From positions 248,001 through 312,000 of the forward strand of contig NZ_JACOPG010000003.1 in NCBI RefSeq assembly GCF_014287435.1: DNA of 64,000 bases, written 5' to 3'. The first letter of the stretch is position 1. The number at the start of each line of letters is the position of its first letter. This document shows, in pieces, positions 36,253 to 46,336 of the stretch. The notes under the pieces are model-generated. The model made no database searches. It had not been told where the DNA came from and saw only the letters and a list, made by a program, of their open reading frames with translations. This DNA comes from Roseburia lenta (GTDB taxonomy: Bacteria > Bacillota > Clostridia > Lachnospirales > Lachnospiraceae). The position numbers and the translations under genes are program-made.

Positions 36253-36951
36253 ATGAACAACACATTACTGATCATCCCTGCCTACAATGAGGCAGAGAAT
36301 ATTGAACGTGTCGTGGACAATTTAATAGAAAATTATCCGCAGTTTGACTATGTGGTCATCAATGACGGCAGTCGTGATGATACGCGAAAGATCCTGTATA
36401 ACAGAGGCTACAATTACCTGGATCTTCCGGTCAATACCGGACTTGCCGGAGCCTTTCGGTGTGGTGTCCGTTATGCGAATGCAAAGGGCTACGATTATGT
36501 TGTACAGTTTGACGGCGATGGTCAGCACAGACCGGAGTCAGTTGACAAGATGCTGACAAAAATGCAGGAAACAGATGCAGACATTGTCATCGGTTCGCGT
36601 TTTTGTGAGCAGAAAAAGGATCATAGTGCACGTATGATGGGAAGCCGTCTGATCACATCTTTGATCCGTATGCGCACGCATCAGACCATCACAGATCCGA
36701 CATCCGGACTTCGCATGTATAATAAACGCATGATCAAATTGGTTGGATATGATGTGGCATATACACCGGAACCGGACACTTTGGCATACCTGATCGGATG
36801 TGGGGCAAAAGTAGAAGAAGTCCAGGTGGAGATGGATGAGCGCATGTTTGGTACAAGTTATCTCAATCTTTGGAATTCCATCAAATACATGGCAACAGTT
36901 GTAATGAATATTATCGTATTGCAATGGGTTCGGAAAAAGGAGGTCTTGTAA
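36253..36951 (+). CDS. GT2 glycosyltransferase, DPM1/polyprenyl-phosphate type
   Basis: 232 residues from ATG 36253 (NNTLLIIPAYNEAENI), with AAAAGGAGA upstream; the longer frame to 36178 lies within the preceding gene. Motifs: VVINDGSRDDT, VNTGLAGAFRCG, and QFDGDGQHRPE, which binds the metal and nucleotide. It has no clear C-terminal anchor, but the following gene is a small DUF2304 membrane protein that commonly accompanies such transferases. Likely makes a polyprenyl-phosphate sugar, perhaps the donor for the DUF2142 protein upstream (inference). Confidence 0.9.
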   Translation: MNNTLLIIPAYNEAENIERVVDNLIENYPQFDYVVINDGSRDDTRKILYNRGYNYLDLPVNTGLAGAFRCGVRYANAKGYDYVVQFDGDGQHRPESVDKMLTKMQETDADIVIGSRFCEQKKDHSARMMGSRLITSLIRMRTHQTITDPTSGLRMYNKRMIKLVGYDVAYTPEPDTLAYLIGCGAKVEEVQVEMDERMFGTSYLNLWNSIKYMATVVMNIIVLQWVRKKEVL

Positions 36952-37298
36952 TGTCAGTTGCTCTTAGAATTTTATTGCTTATTGGCGCGCTTGCAATGCT
37001 CATGTTTGTTGTGAAGTCTATCCGCAAGTCGCGTATTCAAATGAAAGATGCTCTGGTATGGATGTTGATCGCACTTTTGATCGCGATATTTGGAATTTTT
37101 CCAAGTGTTCCGATGTGGATCGCGGGCATCTTAGGTATCGACTCAGCAGCCAATATGGTATTTTTGATTTTTATTGCCATCTTACTGTTATGTATTTTTT
37201 CATTGGCGCTCCGCGTCTCTATGCTCGAGGATAAATGTACGACACTGGCTGGGGAAATTGCGATTCGAACACATCAGGAAGAGGATGAGGAAAAGTAA
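36951..37298 (+). CDS. DUF2304 small membrane protein
   Basis: 115 residues; ATG at 36951 shares its A with the stop of the GT2 gene and has AAAGGAGG upstream. Three membrane helices (about 4-22, 32-52, 66-88) and a charged cytoplasmic tail. The family is nearly always paired with a DPM1-like GT2, which suits it as a membrane partner or anchor. Its own stop overlaps the next ATG. Confidence 0.85.
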   Translation: MSVALRILLLIGALAMLMFVVKSIRKSRIQMKDALVWMLIALLIAIFGIFPSVPMWIAGILGIDSAANMVFLIFIAILLLCIFSLALRVSMLEDKCTTLAGEIAIRTHQEEDEEK

Positions 37299-38083
37299 TG
37301 GACAAACATAATTTTGTGATTTGTGCCTATAAGGAAAGTCCGTATCTAGAAGAATGTATCCGGTCTTTGAAAAACCAGACGATACAATCACCAATTAAGA
37401 TGGTGACATCAACACCATGTGTATATATCAAAACATTAGCAGAGAAATATAACCTTCCCCTGTATGTGAATGAGGGCGAGGGAGGGATCGCGCAGGATTG
37501 GAATTTCGCTATGTCTCAGTGCGATGCCAAATATATAACGATCGCACATCAGGATGATATCTACGAACCGGCATATGCAGAGAAGATCATAGGTCGGTTA
37601 GATCAGGCAGAGCGTCCCTTGATCGCTTTTTCGGGATATGGCGAATTGCGAAATGGTCAGAAAATATGGGCGTCACCCTTGATCAACATAAAGAAGACCA
37701 TGTTATTACCAATGCGGATCAAAGAATTTTCCGGCAGTAAGTTTATCCGGCGGCGTTGTATGTCATTGGGCAATTCTATTTGCTGTCCGGCAGTCACTTA
37801 TGCGATGGATAATTTGCAAATGCCGGTATTTCAAGTGGGCTTGAAAAGCAATCTGGACTGGGAGACCTGGGAGCGCATATCGCGGGAACGCGGTGAGTTC
37901 TTATACATTCCGGAGCCGCTGATGTTGCACAGACTGCATGAAGAATCGACGACTTCGCAGTTGATCAATGAGCATAAACGTGGTGGAGAAGATCTGGAAA
38001 TGTTCTTGAAGTTCTGGCCAAGTGGGATCGCGCATTTGATCAACAAGTTTTATGCGAGAGGAGAAAAGTATAATGGATCGTAA
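37298..38083 (+). CDS. GT2-like glycosyltransferase
   Basis: 261 residues, ATG overlapping the preceding TAA. FVICAYKESPYLEECIRSL at the start, AQDWNFAMSQC, and the metal site IAHQDDIYEP mark a GT-A family 2 fold, soluble. C-terminal part carries LMLHRLHEESTT, seen in transferases working on repeat units. Overlaps the next coding region by 11 bases. Donor and linkage unknown. Confidence 0.85.
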   Translation: MDKHNFVICAYKESPYLEECIRSLKNQTIQSPIKMVTSTPCVYIKTLAEKYNLPLYVNEGEGGIAQDWNFAMSQCDAKYITIAHQDDIYEPAYAEKIIGRLDQAERPLIAFSGYGELRNGQKIWASPLINIKKTMLLPMRIKEFSGSKFIRRRCMSLGNSICCPAVTYAMDNLQMPVFQVGLKSNLDWETWERISRERGEFLYIPEPLMLHRLHEESTTSQLINEHKRGGEDLEMFLKFWPSGIAHLINKFYARGEKYNGS

Positions 38084-39062
38084 GCCGATGGCAACCATTA
38101 TCATTCCTGTTTATAATGCACAGGCGTATCTGGAAAAGTGTTTAGACAGTGCCTTACAGCAGACCTATGACAATTATGAGATCATATGCGTGAATGATCA
38201 AAGCCCGGATGACAGTCAGCGTATTTTGGAAGAATACGGGAAGAAATACTCGGAAAAACTGCATTACATCTGCAATGAAGAAAATATTGGACAGGGCCAG
38301 AGCCGGATGCGTGCCATCGCTATGGCAAAGGGCGAGTATATCTTTTTCCTTGATAGTGATGATTATCTGGATCAGGATTATCTGGAAACTTTTATGCGCG
38401 AGGTGCAGGAGGAAGACTACGATGTGGTGGTTGCCGGCTTTAAACGTATTATGCCGGATAAAACGGTAGACCACGATATTATAGAGAGTGAATTTACGCG
38501 CGTGTGCTACACGGTAGCCTGTTGTAAGATGTACCGAAAAGACTTTATATTACAGCACCGGATAGATTTTACGGATCAACGTATAGGTGAGGATATATTC
38601 TTTACCTTATCTTTTTATTGTAGCAAGGCAAGGACAAAATTCATTCATTATTTTGGATATAATTATCTGTATAATCCCAAGTCTACCACGGGGGCATTGC
38701 GTTATAACAAACATTTCGAGAGAGTGGCAGCGGATATGTTTGCCCGCTTGATGAACAGATACCCTATGGAGTCGTTGGAGGAAGAACAGCGCTATCTGGT
38801 AGAGTATGCTTATGTTTCTACGATGACGGATGCACTTTTACATTATGGACGAGGGGCAAAGCCGGCATTGATGAAAGAAATGCATGCTTTTGTCTTACAG
38901 GATATGTACGAAAAATTCCCGGATATAAAGAGCAACCCATATTTTAGGATCCGGGGACTGGAAGGGCCGAGCCTGATGAACAAGATAGGTGTTGCCGTAT
39001 TTATGGGAAGTATCAGGTTGCATCTGGATGGTGCATTGTGTTGGCTGGTTTCATTGATATAG
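38073..39062 (+). CDS. GT2 glycosyltransferase
   Basis: 329 residues from ATG 38073, preceded by GAGGAG; the earlier in-frame start at 38052 overlaps further and has no site. IIIPVYNAQAYLEKCLDS, VNDQSPDDS, GQGQSRMRAIAMAKG and FLDSDDYLDQDY are the standard family 2 order. The C-terminal third (about 230-329) is helical and specific to this subgroup. Part of a run of transferases, probably each adding one sugar of the repeat unit. Confidence 0.9.
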   Translation: MDRKPMATIIIPVYNAQAYLEKCLDSALQQTYDNYEIICVNDQSPDDSQRILEEYGKKYSEKLHYICNEENIGQGQSRMRAIAMAKGEYIFFLDSDDYLDQDYLETFMREVQEEDYDVVVAGFKRIMPDKTVDHDIIESEFTRVCYTVACCKMYRKDFILQHRIDFTDQRIGEDIFFTLSFYCSKARTKFIHYFGYNYLYNPKSTTGALRYNKHFERVAADMFARLMNRYPMESLEEEQRYLVEYAYVSTMTDALLHYGRGAKPALMKEMHAFVLQDMYEKFPDIKSNPYFRIRGLEGPSLMNKIGVAVFMGSIRLHLDGALCWLVSLI

Positions 39063-39069
39063 GTGGAAT

Positions 39070-40173
39070 ATGGTTAGTGTAGTGATCCCTGTTTATAATG
39101 GGGCAAAGTATATAGAAAAAACGATTCGTACAATTTTAAATAGCACATACCAGAATCTTGAGATCATAGCGGTTGTTGATGGAAGCCCGGATAATAGTCT
39201 GGCAGTCTGCCAGAAACTGAGTCAGGAAGACGCCAGGGTAAAGACTTTTTATAAGGACAATGGTGGTATTCCGGATGCGCGTAATTATGGAATAGAAAGA
39301 GCCACCGGAGAATATATCTGTGTCTGCGATCAAGATGATCTTGTGCAGCCGGCGATGTATGAACATATGGTGGAACGTCTGGATGCAGAAAAGGCGGATC
39401 TGTGTTTTTGCAGTACCGGTCAGATGGTCAATGGCAGTGTAGTTCCATTTGAAAGTTTTGAGGATGCGACATTTACAGAGGATGAGATCCGAACGCAACT
39501 TTTATATCCGGTTATTTTTGAAGGCTATGATATACCGGTTGCAATGAGTAGTGTAAACCGTCATCCGAGTATTTGGAAAGCCCTGATACGGAGATCTTTT
39601 TATGAGCAGTATCACTTACGTTTTCATGCATATGTGAGTTATGAAGATGATCTCCTCATGATCGTACACCTGTTATCCGTCGCAAAAAAAGTATGTACGG
39701 TAAAGTATAGAGGATATCTTTGGTATATCAATATGGCATCGGAGTCTCATGCCAGAAAATATATTGACGATATGGGACAAAAGCAGCGAAAGTGGGTAGA
39801 TGATATCTGTGCGTCTGTCGCACTGACAGATGCGTCACCGGAGATAAAAAATTACACCCGTCAGGTTACCAACTGCAAGGTGTTTGTAGATGCCATACTC
39901 AATCTGTGCAGCCCTTACCGCAGGGAAACATTTTCCGATATCCCTCAATATTATGCACAGAATATCTATTGCTATGATTTTGAGGATGCAATGCAGGTGG
40001 CAGGTTATGCGCAGAAAAAGTTTCCTATGCAGCGGTATATCCTACATTCGCTGGCAAAGCATCATACATATCGGAGTTATTTTGTCGCACGGATATTAGT
40101 TTTTGCATTGGACAAAGTGCTAAAGAGCAAAATGATGATAAAACTGGATAGTCTCCTGAAAGGAAATGGATGA
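39070..40173 (+). CDS. GT2 glycosyltransferase
   Basis: 367 residues; starts seven bases after the previous stop. [37 protein letters not shown] and [10 protein letters not shown] give a GT-A fold; [10 protein letters not shown] provides the later acidic base motif. C-terminal 130 residues are helical. Similar overall to the preceding protein, so the two may be old duplicates. Confidence 0.9.
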   Translation: MVSVVIPVYNGAKYIEKTIRTILNSTYQNLEIIAVVDGSPDNSLAVCQKLSQEDARVKTFYKDNGGIPDARNYGIERATGEYICVCDQDDLVQPAMYEHMVERLDAEKADLCFCSTGQMVNGSVVPFESFEDATFTEDEIRTQLLYPVIFEGYDIPVAMSSVNRHPSIWKALIRRSFYEQYHLRFHAYVSYEDDLLMIVHLLSVAKKVCTVKYRGYLWYINMASESHARKYIDDMGQKQRKWVDDICASVALTDASPEIKNYTRQVTNCKVFVDAILNLCSPYRRETFSDIPQYYAQNIYCYDFEDAMQVAGYAQKKFPMQRYILHSLAKHHTYRSYFVARILVFALDKVLKSKMMIKLDSLLKGNG

Positions 40174-40174
40174 G

Positions 40175-40750
40175 ATGTCATTACTGAGTAGTGTGCGTAA
40201 TGCGCTGTATAGCGCTATACAGGCAAAGAAAATAGGTCAACTGCATGGCAGGTTTTGGACGAATGGCAGGGTTTCGATCATTGGCGGCAGGCATATTACT
40301 GCCTATGGAAACTTTTTTGTGGGAGATGGCTTTCGTATAGAAGCAGTAGAACAGCATTTAGGCCATCATTACGAGCCACAGATCATCATAGGAAAGAATT
40401 TCTCGGCGGGAAATTATGTGCATATCGGAGCCATGAACCGGGTAGAGATCGGTGACGATGTTTTACTTGGTTCCAAGATCTATATTACCGATCATCAGCA
40501 TGGAAGCACTTCTTATGAGGATATGTCTCTGGCACCGGAGGCGCGGGAACTGTCAAGCAAGGGACCGGTGATCATTGGCGATAAGGTGTGGATTGGAGAT
40601 AATGCGGTTATCATGGATGGCGTGACGATCGGTCATAATGCCCTTGTCGCAGCAGGAGCGATCGTGACAAAAGATGTTCCGGCATATGCTATCGTGGGCG
40701 GTGTGCCGGCGCGGGTATTAAAACAAGTTGGTAAGGATGGAGAAGATTAA
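40175..40750 (+). CDS. Left-handed beta-helix O-acetyltransferase
   Basis: 191 residues if started at ATG 40175, where AAAGGA lies ten bases upstream; the in-frame ATG at 40166 is too close to that site. Hexapeptide repeats through most of the protein: [37 protein letters not shown], and the ending [16 protein letters not shown], as in maltose/galactoside acetyltransferases. Catalytic His in TDHQHGS. It should acetylate a hydroxyl of a repeat-unit sugar using acetyl-CoA. Confidence 0.9.
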   Translation: MSLLSSVRNALYSAIQAKKIGQLHGRFWTNGRVSIIGGRHITAYGNFFVGDGFRIEAVEQHLGHHYEPQIIIGKNFSAGNYVHIGAMNRVEIGDDVLLGSKIYITDHQHGSTSYEDMSLAPEARELSSKGPVIIGDKVWIGDNAVIMDGVTIGHNALVAAGAIVTKDVPAYAIVGGVPARVLKQVGKDGED

Positions 40751-41680
40751 ATGACAGAGCAAATCAAAGTTTCCTTATGTATACCGACCAATGGTATCGT
40801 AAAGTGGGTCAGACCTGTTTTGGATAGTATCTACGCCAGCCGGTGTCGGGAATCGGAATATGAAGTGATCGTTACGGATAATGGCAACGATCCGGAATTT
40901 CAGTCCATGATGGAACAATATGCGGCAAGATATCAGAATCTGATCTATAAAAAAACAGATGCAGTTCAGTTTTTGAACCAGATCGAGGCATTCAAATTAG
41001 CGCGTGGCAACATGATCAAATTTATCAATCACAGGTATGCGTTAAAAGAAGGTGCTTTGCAATATCTTATTGATTTCTCAGAGAAATATACAGACAAATG
41101 TCCGGGCATTTATTTTTTAAATCAGGCGGAAAAACGAAAAGAGACGCAGGCGGTTTATGAAAATTTTGACGCGTATGTGGGGGCATTATCGCATTGGTCC
41201 TCCTGGTCGGCGGGTACGACGATCTGGAAAAAAGACTTAGAGGAATTGGACTTTACACAGACATTCAATAAGATGTTTCCGCATACAGATGTGATCTTTT
41301 CGGCAAGAAAGAAAGATATGTATATTATTGATAATACAGCACTGCTTACGGATCTGGAGCCGAACGCGTCACAAAAAGGAAAGTACGATCTGTTTGATAC
41401 TTTTGCAGTAGAGTATGTCAAGATCATTGAAAGATTATATAAGGATGGCGATATTACACTGGAGACTTTTGAAAAGGTCAAAAAAGAAAATCTGGATCTG
41501 GTGATGTCATTCTATGTTTCGTTTGTTATGATAAAACGACCATGTTCTTATGATCTTAGTAATTTTAGTGATTCTATTGTTGTTTATTATAAAAAGGGTG
41601 CAGCATTTTGGAGTGCTGTGCGCTATATTGTAAAAGAATGTTTCAAAGCCGCGGGACGGATATTGCATATCATCAAGTGA
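40751..41680 (+). CDS. GT2-like glycosyltransferase
   Basis: 309 residues, start directly abutting the acetyltransferase stop. KVSLCIPTNGIVKWVRPVL and EVIVTDNGNDPEF resemble the start of a GT-A fold, but the usual DxD appears as IKFINHRYALKEG, so the active-site acidic pair is not obvious. It could be a divergent transferase or use another metal site. Contains WSSWSAGTTIWKKDL, which recurs in capsule transferases of this type. Confidence 0.75.
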   Translation: MTEQIKVSLCIPTNGIVKWVRPVLDSIYASRCRESEYEVIVTDNGNDPEFQSMMEQYAARYQNLIYKKTDAVQFLNQIEAFKLARGNMIKFINHRYALKEGALQYLIDFSEKYTDKCPGIYFLNQAEKRKETQAVYENFDAYVGALSHWSSWSAGTTIWKKDLEELDFTQTFNKMFPHTDVIFSARKKDMYIIDNTALLTDLEPNASQKGKYDLFDTFAVEYVKIIERLYKDGDITLETFEKVKKENLDLVMSFYVSFVMIKRPCSYDLSNFSDSIVVYYKKGAAFWSAVRYIVKECFKAAGRILHIIK

Positions 41681-41700
41681 GCAGGCTTTAGGAGAATATC

Positions 41701-42708
41701 ATGCAAAAAGAAATGAAGCAGACACGGTATTTGATGTTAGATCAGCCGGCGAATGGAAAACAAGGCAGATGGATGCATCTGGCATATAAGGGGATGGCAA
41801 TGCTGTATCAATGGGCGTGGAGGATCAGTCCTAAGAAGCGCGATATGGCGGAGAGACAATACAAGGTCTCTATAGGGGCAATTTTTAAGAATGAAGCCCT
41901 TTATCTCAAGGAATGGATTGAGTTTCACCGCATTGTGGGGGTGGAGCATTTTTATCTTTACAATAATAATTCTGATGATAACTACCGTGAAGTCTTAGAG
42001 CCGTATATCAAAAGAAATATCGTGACTCTGGTAGACTGGCCGAAAAACCAGGCGCAGATAGAGGCGTACAAAGACTGCATCCATAAGTATGCAAAAGAAA
42101 CGCGCTGGATGGGATTTGTGGATATTGATGAGTTTGTCGTGCCACGAAAGACAGATAATATTTACGATTTCTTACAGGCATTTGAAAATAAATATGGCGC
42201 GGTCAAATTATACTGGCGTATGTATGGGACATCAGGGCATATGGCGCGTGATGTGAAGGGGCTTGTCACAGAAGATTTTACGGTGTGCTGGTCCAAGTAT
42301 TATGACGTAGGAAAATGTTTTTATAATACGGCATTCGGATTTGACGAAAAATCGCCGAAGAATGATTATTTGCATCACAATTTATGGACCAACAATGGCA
42401 GACGTAATCTTCCTCCGGTCAATATTTTTGGCAAAGTATGTTTTGGGGATGTCAATGTGATCCCGACAGCGGAGTTTCCGATACAGATCAATCACTATTT
42501 TACAAAATCATATCAGGAGTATGCATGGAAAAGGGCAAAGGGGGATGTATATTTTAAAGTAAATCCTCATGACGAAGAATACTTTTATAACCATGAAAAA
42601 TGGTGTGAAGCGACAGATTATGCTGCATACAGATATTTGATTAAACTAAAACATGCAATGGCACAAGGGCAGCAGCCGGTGTCAGCAGAAGATGAGCAGG
42701 AGATCTAA
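41701..42708 (+). CDS. GT92-like glycosyltransferase
   Basis: 335 residues. VSIGAIFKNEALYLKEWIEF then VEHFYLYNNNSDDN, and the metal motif GFVDIDEFVVPR are the signature of family 92 (Glyco_tranf_2_4), whose known members are galactosyltransferases. INHYFTKSYQEYAWKRAKG near the end matches the conserved His-containing tail. Soluble, in the middle of the transferase run. Donor specificity is only suggested by family. Confidence 0.88.
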   Translation: MQKEMKQTRYLMLDQPANGKQGRWMHLAYKGMAMLYQWAWRISPKKRDMAERQYKVSIGAIFKNEALYLKEWIEFHRIVGVEHFYLYNNNSDDNYREVLEPYIKRNIVTLVDWPKNQAQIEAYKDCIHKYAKETRWMGFVDIDEFVVPRKTDNIYDFLQAFENKYGAVKLYWRMYGTSGHMARDVKGLVTEDFTVCWSKYYDVGKCFYNTAFGFDEKSPKNDYLHHNLWTNNGRRNLPPVNIFGKVCFGDVNVIPTAEFPIQINHYFTKSYQEYAWKRAKGDVYFKVNPHDEEYFYNHEKWCEATDYAAYRYLIKLKHAMAQGQQPVSAEDEQEI

Positions 42709-42714
42709 GAGAGT

Positions 42715-44166
42715 ATGGCAGAACCATCATTGAAAAAACAGATCATGTCAGGTATGGTATGGAAATTTGCAGAGCGTTTTATCGCACAGGGAGTTTCCTT
42801 TATCGTATCGCTGGTATTGGCGCGCATATTGATGCCGGATGATTATGGTGTTGTATCTATCATTAATGTCTTTATTACAGTGGCAGATGTTTTCTTGACG
42901 AGTGGCTTAAATACAGCCCTGATCCAAAAACAGGATGCGGATGAACTGGATTTTTCAACAATCTTTTATTGTAATTTAGGTCTGGGAATTTTATTATATG
43001 CCATTTTGTTTGTGGCGGCACCTTGGATGGCAAAAGCATACCATATGCCGATATTGACATCTGCCGTGCGTGTATTTGCATTGCGCCTGCCGATTTCCGC
43101 CTATCAATCCATACAGACGGCATACATTTCCAGACGTATGGATTTTAAACGCTTTTTCTTTTCTACGATCATAGGTACTTTGGTGTCTGCTGTCGTTGGC
43201 ATTGTTATGGCGCTGCAAGGATATGGGGTATGGGCATTGATCGCACAGTATCTGACAAACACGATCATTGACACCCTGTTTTTAGCAGTTACGGTTCGCT
43301 GGCATCCGCGCCTGATGTTCTCCTGGAAAGCGGCAAAGCCTATGATCCGCTACGGCGGAAAGGTTATGATGACAGACCTGCTTGGGACGGTATGCAACAA
43401 TTTGGGAGATTTCATTATCGGAGCCAAATACACGTCAGCGGATTTGGCGTATTATACGAAGGGAAAACAGCTGCCAACATTGATCAAGAGTAATATTTAC
43501 ACCTCCTTGATCAGTGTTCTGTTTCCGGGAATGTCAAAGATCAATGACGAGGGCGAAAAAGTGAAGGCTTTATCAAGAAAGAGCATCCGTGTATTGACCT
43601 ATATCATTTATCCCTTGATGACAGGGCTGTTAGTAGTGGCAGAGCCATTGACGATCTTTTTGTATACGGAGAAATGGATCGCTATGGTTCCGTTTGTCTG
43701 GGTCGTATGTATTGAGGCAATTTTTTCAGTGCCCGGAACGATTACCCTACAGTCAGTTAAGGCAATGGGCTACAGTGATAAAATGCTGAAGGCAGAGATC
43801 TTCAAGAAGCCAATTCTGATCCTTTCGATCATCATTGCCATGCAATATGGCGTGATGGCGATTGCGTTGACGCTTCCTTTAAATACCTTGTTGGAATTTG
43901 TGATCAATGGTGTAATGGCGCATAAGACCGTCGATTATTCGATCAGAGAGCAGTTATGGGATTGCCTGCCGGCAACCATTATGTCAGTCCTTATGGGAGC
44001 AGGCGTGTTGTTGGTAGCCCATTTACCATTGGGACTTGGGACGATAGCATTACTGTTTGTAGAAATTCTGGTGGGTATTGTTATTTATGTTTTGCTCTCC
44101 GTGATAACGCGCAATGAGGAGTTCATGGCATTGGCTTCTATGGCAAAACAATATCTTAAGAGATAA
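42715..44166 (+). CDS. Wzx-like flippase (TuaB/WzxC subgroup)
   Basis: 483 residues, about 14 membrane helices. KKQIMSGMVWKFAERFIAQG, then LARILMPDDYGVVSII, is the diagnostic N-terminus of the WzxC/TuaB branch. LYTEKWIAMVPFVWV later is also typical. It differs from the flippase at 19002 in subfamily, so the two cassettes probably bring their own export step. It moves a lipid-linked unit outward. Confidence 0.92.
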   Translation: MAEPSLKKQIMSGMVWKFAERFIAQGVSFIVSLVLARILMPDDYGVVSIINVFITVADVFLTSGLNTALIQKQDADELDFSTIFYCNLGLGILLYAILFVAAPWMAKAYHMPILTSAVRVFALRLPISAYQSIQTAYISRRMDFKRFFFSTIIGTLVSAVVGIVMALQGYGVWALIAQYLTNTIIDTLFLAVTVRWHPRLMFSWKAAKPMIRYGGKVMMTDLLGTVCNNLGDFIIGAKYTSADLAYYTKGKQLPTLIKSNIYTSLISVLFPGMSKINDEGEKVKALSRKSIRVLTYIIYPLMTGLLVVAEPLTIFLYTEKWIAMVPFVWVVCIEAIFSVPGTITLQSVKAMGYSDKMLKAEIFKKPILILSIIIAMQYGVMAIALTLPLNTLLEFVINGVMAHKTVDYSIREQLWDCLPATIMSVLMGAGVLLVAHLPLGLGTIALLFVEILVGIVIYVLLSVITRNEEFMALASMAKQYLKR

Positions 44167-44177
44167 AGGGGTTAAGT

Positions 44178-45248
44178 ATGATAAGTAAAGGGGAAAAACG
44201 AAATTCCAGTTTGGACTTGTTAAAGATCATTGGTATGTTCCTTATCATTGCACATCATTATTATGTGCATGGAGGATTTGCACCGGTCAGCGTGGATAAT
44301 ATCAGCAAGGGACGCATCTTTTTGGAGCAAGTCTCTATGTACGGATCATGGAGTTGTGATCTTTTTGCGCTGATCACGGGCTTTTATATGATCGGATCTC
44401 GGAATGACGGAAAGAAACGTTTGAAAAAGATCTTACAATTAGTAGTGGAAATATATTTCTATGCGATTGTAATCTTTGCAATATTAGCCTACAAGGGATT
44501 GGCGGCATTTTCTTTTTTCAATATGCTGCGGGTCGTTTTCCCGACCTTGTGGGGAAATTGGTATATCATAGCATATTTGCTGTTCTATCTTTTGGTGCCA
44601 TACATCAATCCTTTATTAAATCAGTTGTCGCAAAAGGAGTATAGACGGCTCCTGCTGATCTTATTCCTTTGTTGGTCTGTTGTACCAACGCTGACACAGT
44701 TGGATAAATCATGGGAATTTAGCAATGTGGACTTTTTCTTTGTCATGTATGCGTTTGGAGGTTACTATCGTTTACATATATATGGAAAGAAAAAGTATGC
44801 AAACGTATGGAATGCCCTTGTGGGAATGATCTGTTTTGGCATAGCCATAGGATCTGTGGCACTTTGCAATTATGTGGGGATTAAGTGGCAGAATAATTCA
44901 ATTTTGGGATGCGCACAGTATCTGATGCCTTTGTATTCTTTTGTTGGCGTGATCTGGGCACTATCCTGGTTTGCCTTTTTTGCCAATGTCAATTTCTATT
45001 CGAAACTTGTGACATATATTGCGGGCTCAGTTTTTGGTATTTATATGATACATGAGAATGACTTCTTGCGACCTGTGGTCTGGACCATATGGAAACCGAA
45101 TGCATTGCAGACAGTTGAACCATATGGTCAGTTTGCAGAGAAGATGTTAGTAGTTTTCTTTGGATGTTTATTGATTGATATGGCTCGTAGGTGGCTTTTC
45201 TGGGGCATTGGAAAACTACTGGGCAGTATAAGGAATCTTATAAATTAG
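44178..45248 (+). CDS. Acyltransferase 3 family membrane protein
   Basis: 356 residues with about ten membrane helices. NSSLDLLKIIGMFLIIAHHY holds the family His in the first helix; LITGFYMIG and LFYLLVPYINPLL follow. Members move acetyl or succinyl groups across the membrane onto surface polysaccharides. It would act outside on the polymer made here, adding to the cytoplasmic acetyltransferase at 40175. Converges with, and overlaps by four bases, the - strand epimerase. Confidence 0.88.
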   Translation: MISKGEKRNSSLDLLKIIGMFLIIAHHYYVHGGFAPVSVDNISKGRIFLEQVSMYGSWSCDLFALITGFYMIGSRNDGKKRLKKILQLVVEIYFYAIVIFAILAYKGLAAFSFFNMLRVVFPTLWGNWYIIAYLLFYLLVPYINPLLNQLSQKEYRRLLLILFLCWSVVPTLTQLDKSWEFSNVDFFFVMYAFGGYYRLHIYGKKKYANVWNALVGMICFGIAIGSVALCNYVGIKWQNNSILGCAQYLMPLYSFVGVIWALSWFAFFANVNFYSKLVTYIAGSVFGIYMIHENDFLRPVVWTIWKPNALQTVEPYGQFAEKMLVVFFGCLLIDMARRWLFWGIGKLLGSIRNLIN

Positions 45249-46171
45249 GAATGAGCTTTAAGAAAATCAGCAGTACGCCGGATGCCATCATCGATTGGAG
45301 TGTGAACTAGTGTACCAAATTCCGTTTCGTATCGTGTGATGTCCAGATAATTTGCGGGGAGATCGACACTGCGCTTTTTTTCATAATTTACGTCTATTCT
45401 GATATCAAGCACAGAACGAAGATGATCAATTAAGTCGTTGAGACTTGTTCCGGTGCCACTACCAATATTATAGATATGATATTGGGGGGATCCAAAGGCG
45501 ATTTTTAACATTGCGTCAATGGCATCATCAATATAGATATAATCGCGAACAACAGATCCATCTCCATAGACATGAAGTGTCTCTTGGTGAAGAGCCTTGT
45601 AAGTGAAGGTGGTGAGGGCACCAAGTTTTCCGTTTGGACGCTGATATGGTCCGTATGGGTTCGCTAGACGCAAAATACTATAGTCAATCCCATGCATACA
45701 ATGGTAGAGATGACATATCTTCTCGATTGTCAATTTCTGGATGCCATATGCGGTAATGGGATTTGTAGGGGCATTTTCTGTGATTGGACATGCGACATTT
45801 CCATATACGGTTCCACCAGAGGAAATAAAAATAATTTTGGAAACATGATGCTTTACACTGGCTTCTAGTAAGCGAGTGGAAAAAGTAATATTTTCGTTTA
45901 ATTCGGCTTCAATATCATTATTAGAAGAAGACGGATTTGTCGTACTGACGAGATGAAATACAAGATCTATATTTTCCAGAATATTCTCGAAGTTGTGTGT
46001 CTGTGTGTGGAGCGCAAGGCAAGAGACATTATTGGCAGCAATAATTGTCTCATTAGTGAAATATGAAGTGTCTGTGTCGGTAATTGTAATGTGATTTGCA
46101 GGATTTTTCATCAGTGCTAATGTAAGGTTTGTTCCTATAAAACCAGCGGCACCAGCAATTAGAATGTTCAT
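45245..46171 (-). CDS. NAD-dependent sugar epimerase/dehydratase (extended SDR)
   Basis: 308 residues with the ATG at 46171 chosen over 46189 because AGAGG lies eight bases before it. Rossmann motif LIAGAAGFIGTNL, FISSGGTVYG, the catalytic YGIQKLTIE (Tyr-x-x-x-Lys) and ANPYGPYQRPNG are as in UDP-glucose 4-epimerase-like proteins. Likely supplies a UDP- or dTDP-sugar to the pathway. It is the only intact biosynthetic gene on the - strand and is AT-rich like the next gene, which suggests separate arrival. Confidence 0.88.
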   Translation of the reverse strand: MNILIAGAAGFIGTNLTLALMKNPANHITITDTDTSYFTNETIIAANNVSCLALHTQTHNFENILENIDLVFHLVSTTNPSSSNNDIEAELNENITFSTRLLEASVKHHVSKIIFISSGGTVYGNVACPITENAPTNPITAYGIQKLTIEKICHLYHCMHGIDYSILRLANPYGPYQRPNGKLGALTTFTYKALHQETLHVYGDGSVVRDYIYIDDAIDAMLKIAFGSPQYHIYNIGSGTGTSLNDLIDHLRSVLDIRIDVNYEKKRSVDLPANYLDITRYETEFGTLVHTPIDDGIRRTADFLKAHS

Positions 46172-46204
46172 GATAATACCTCTATTCATATATTGTATAA
46201 GGGT

Positions 46205-46233
46205 AGTTTACATGATGAGATGAATGTTGTCTA
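46205..46233 (-). promoter_or_regulatory. Predicted promoter of the epimerase gene
   Basis: On the - strand TAGACA (46228-46233), 17 bases, TAAACT (46205-46210). The -35 is the same as in P2 of the wecE cassette. Confidence 0.45.
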
Positions 46234-46336
46234 TGAGAAATTGGTTATAAATATGTATACTATTTAATAGAATCAGATGCATACAGACATACAAAGAAGC
46301 AACAACTAAAATAAATAGAGAGGGGACAAATCATAC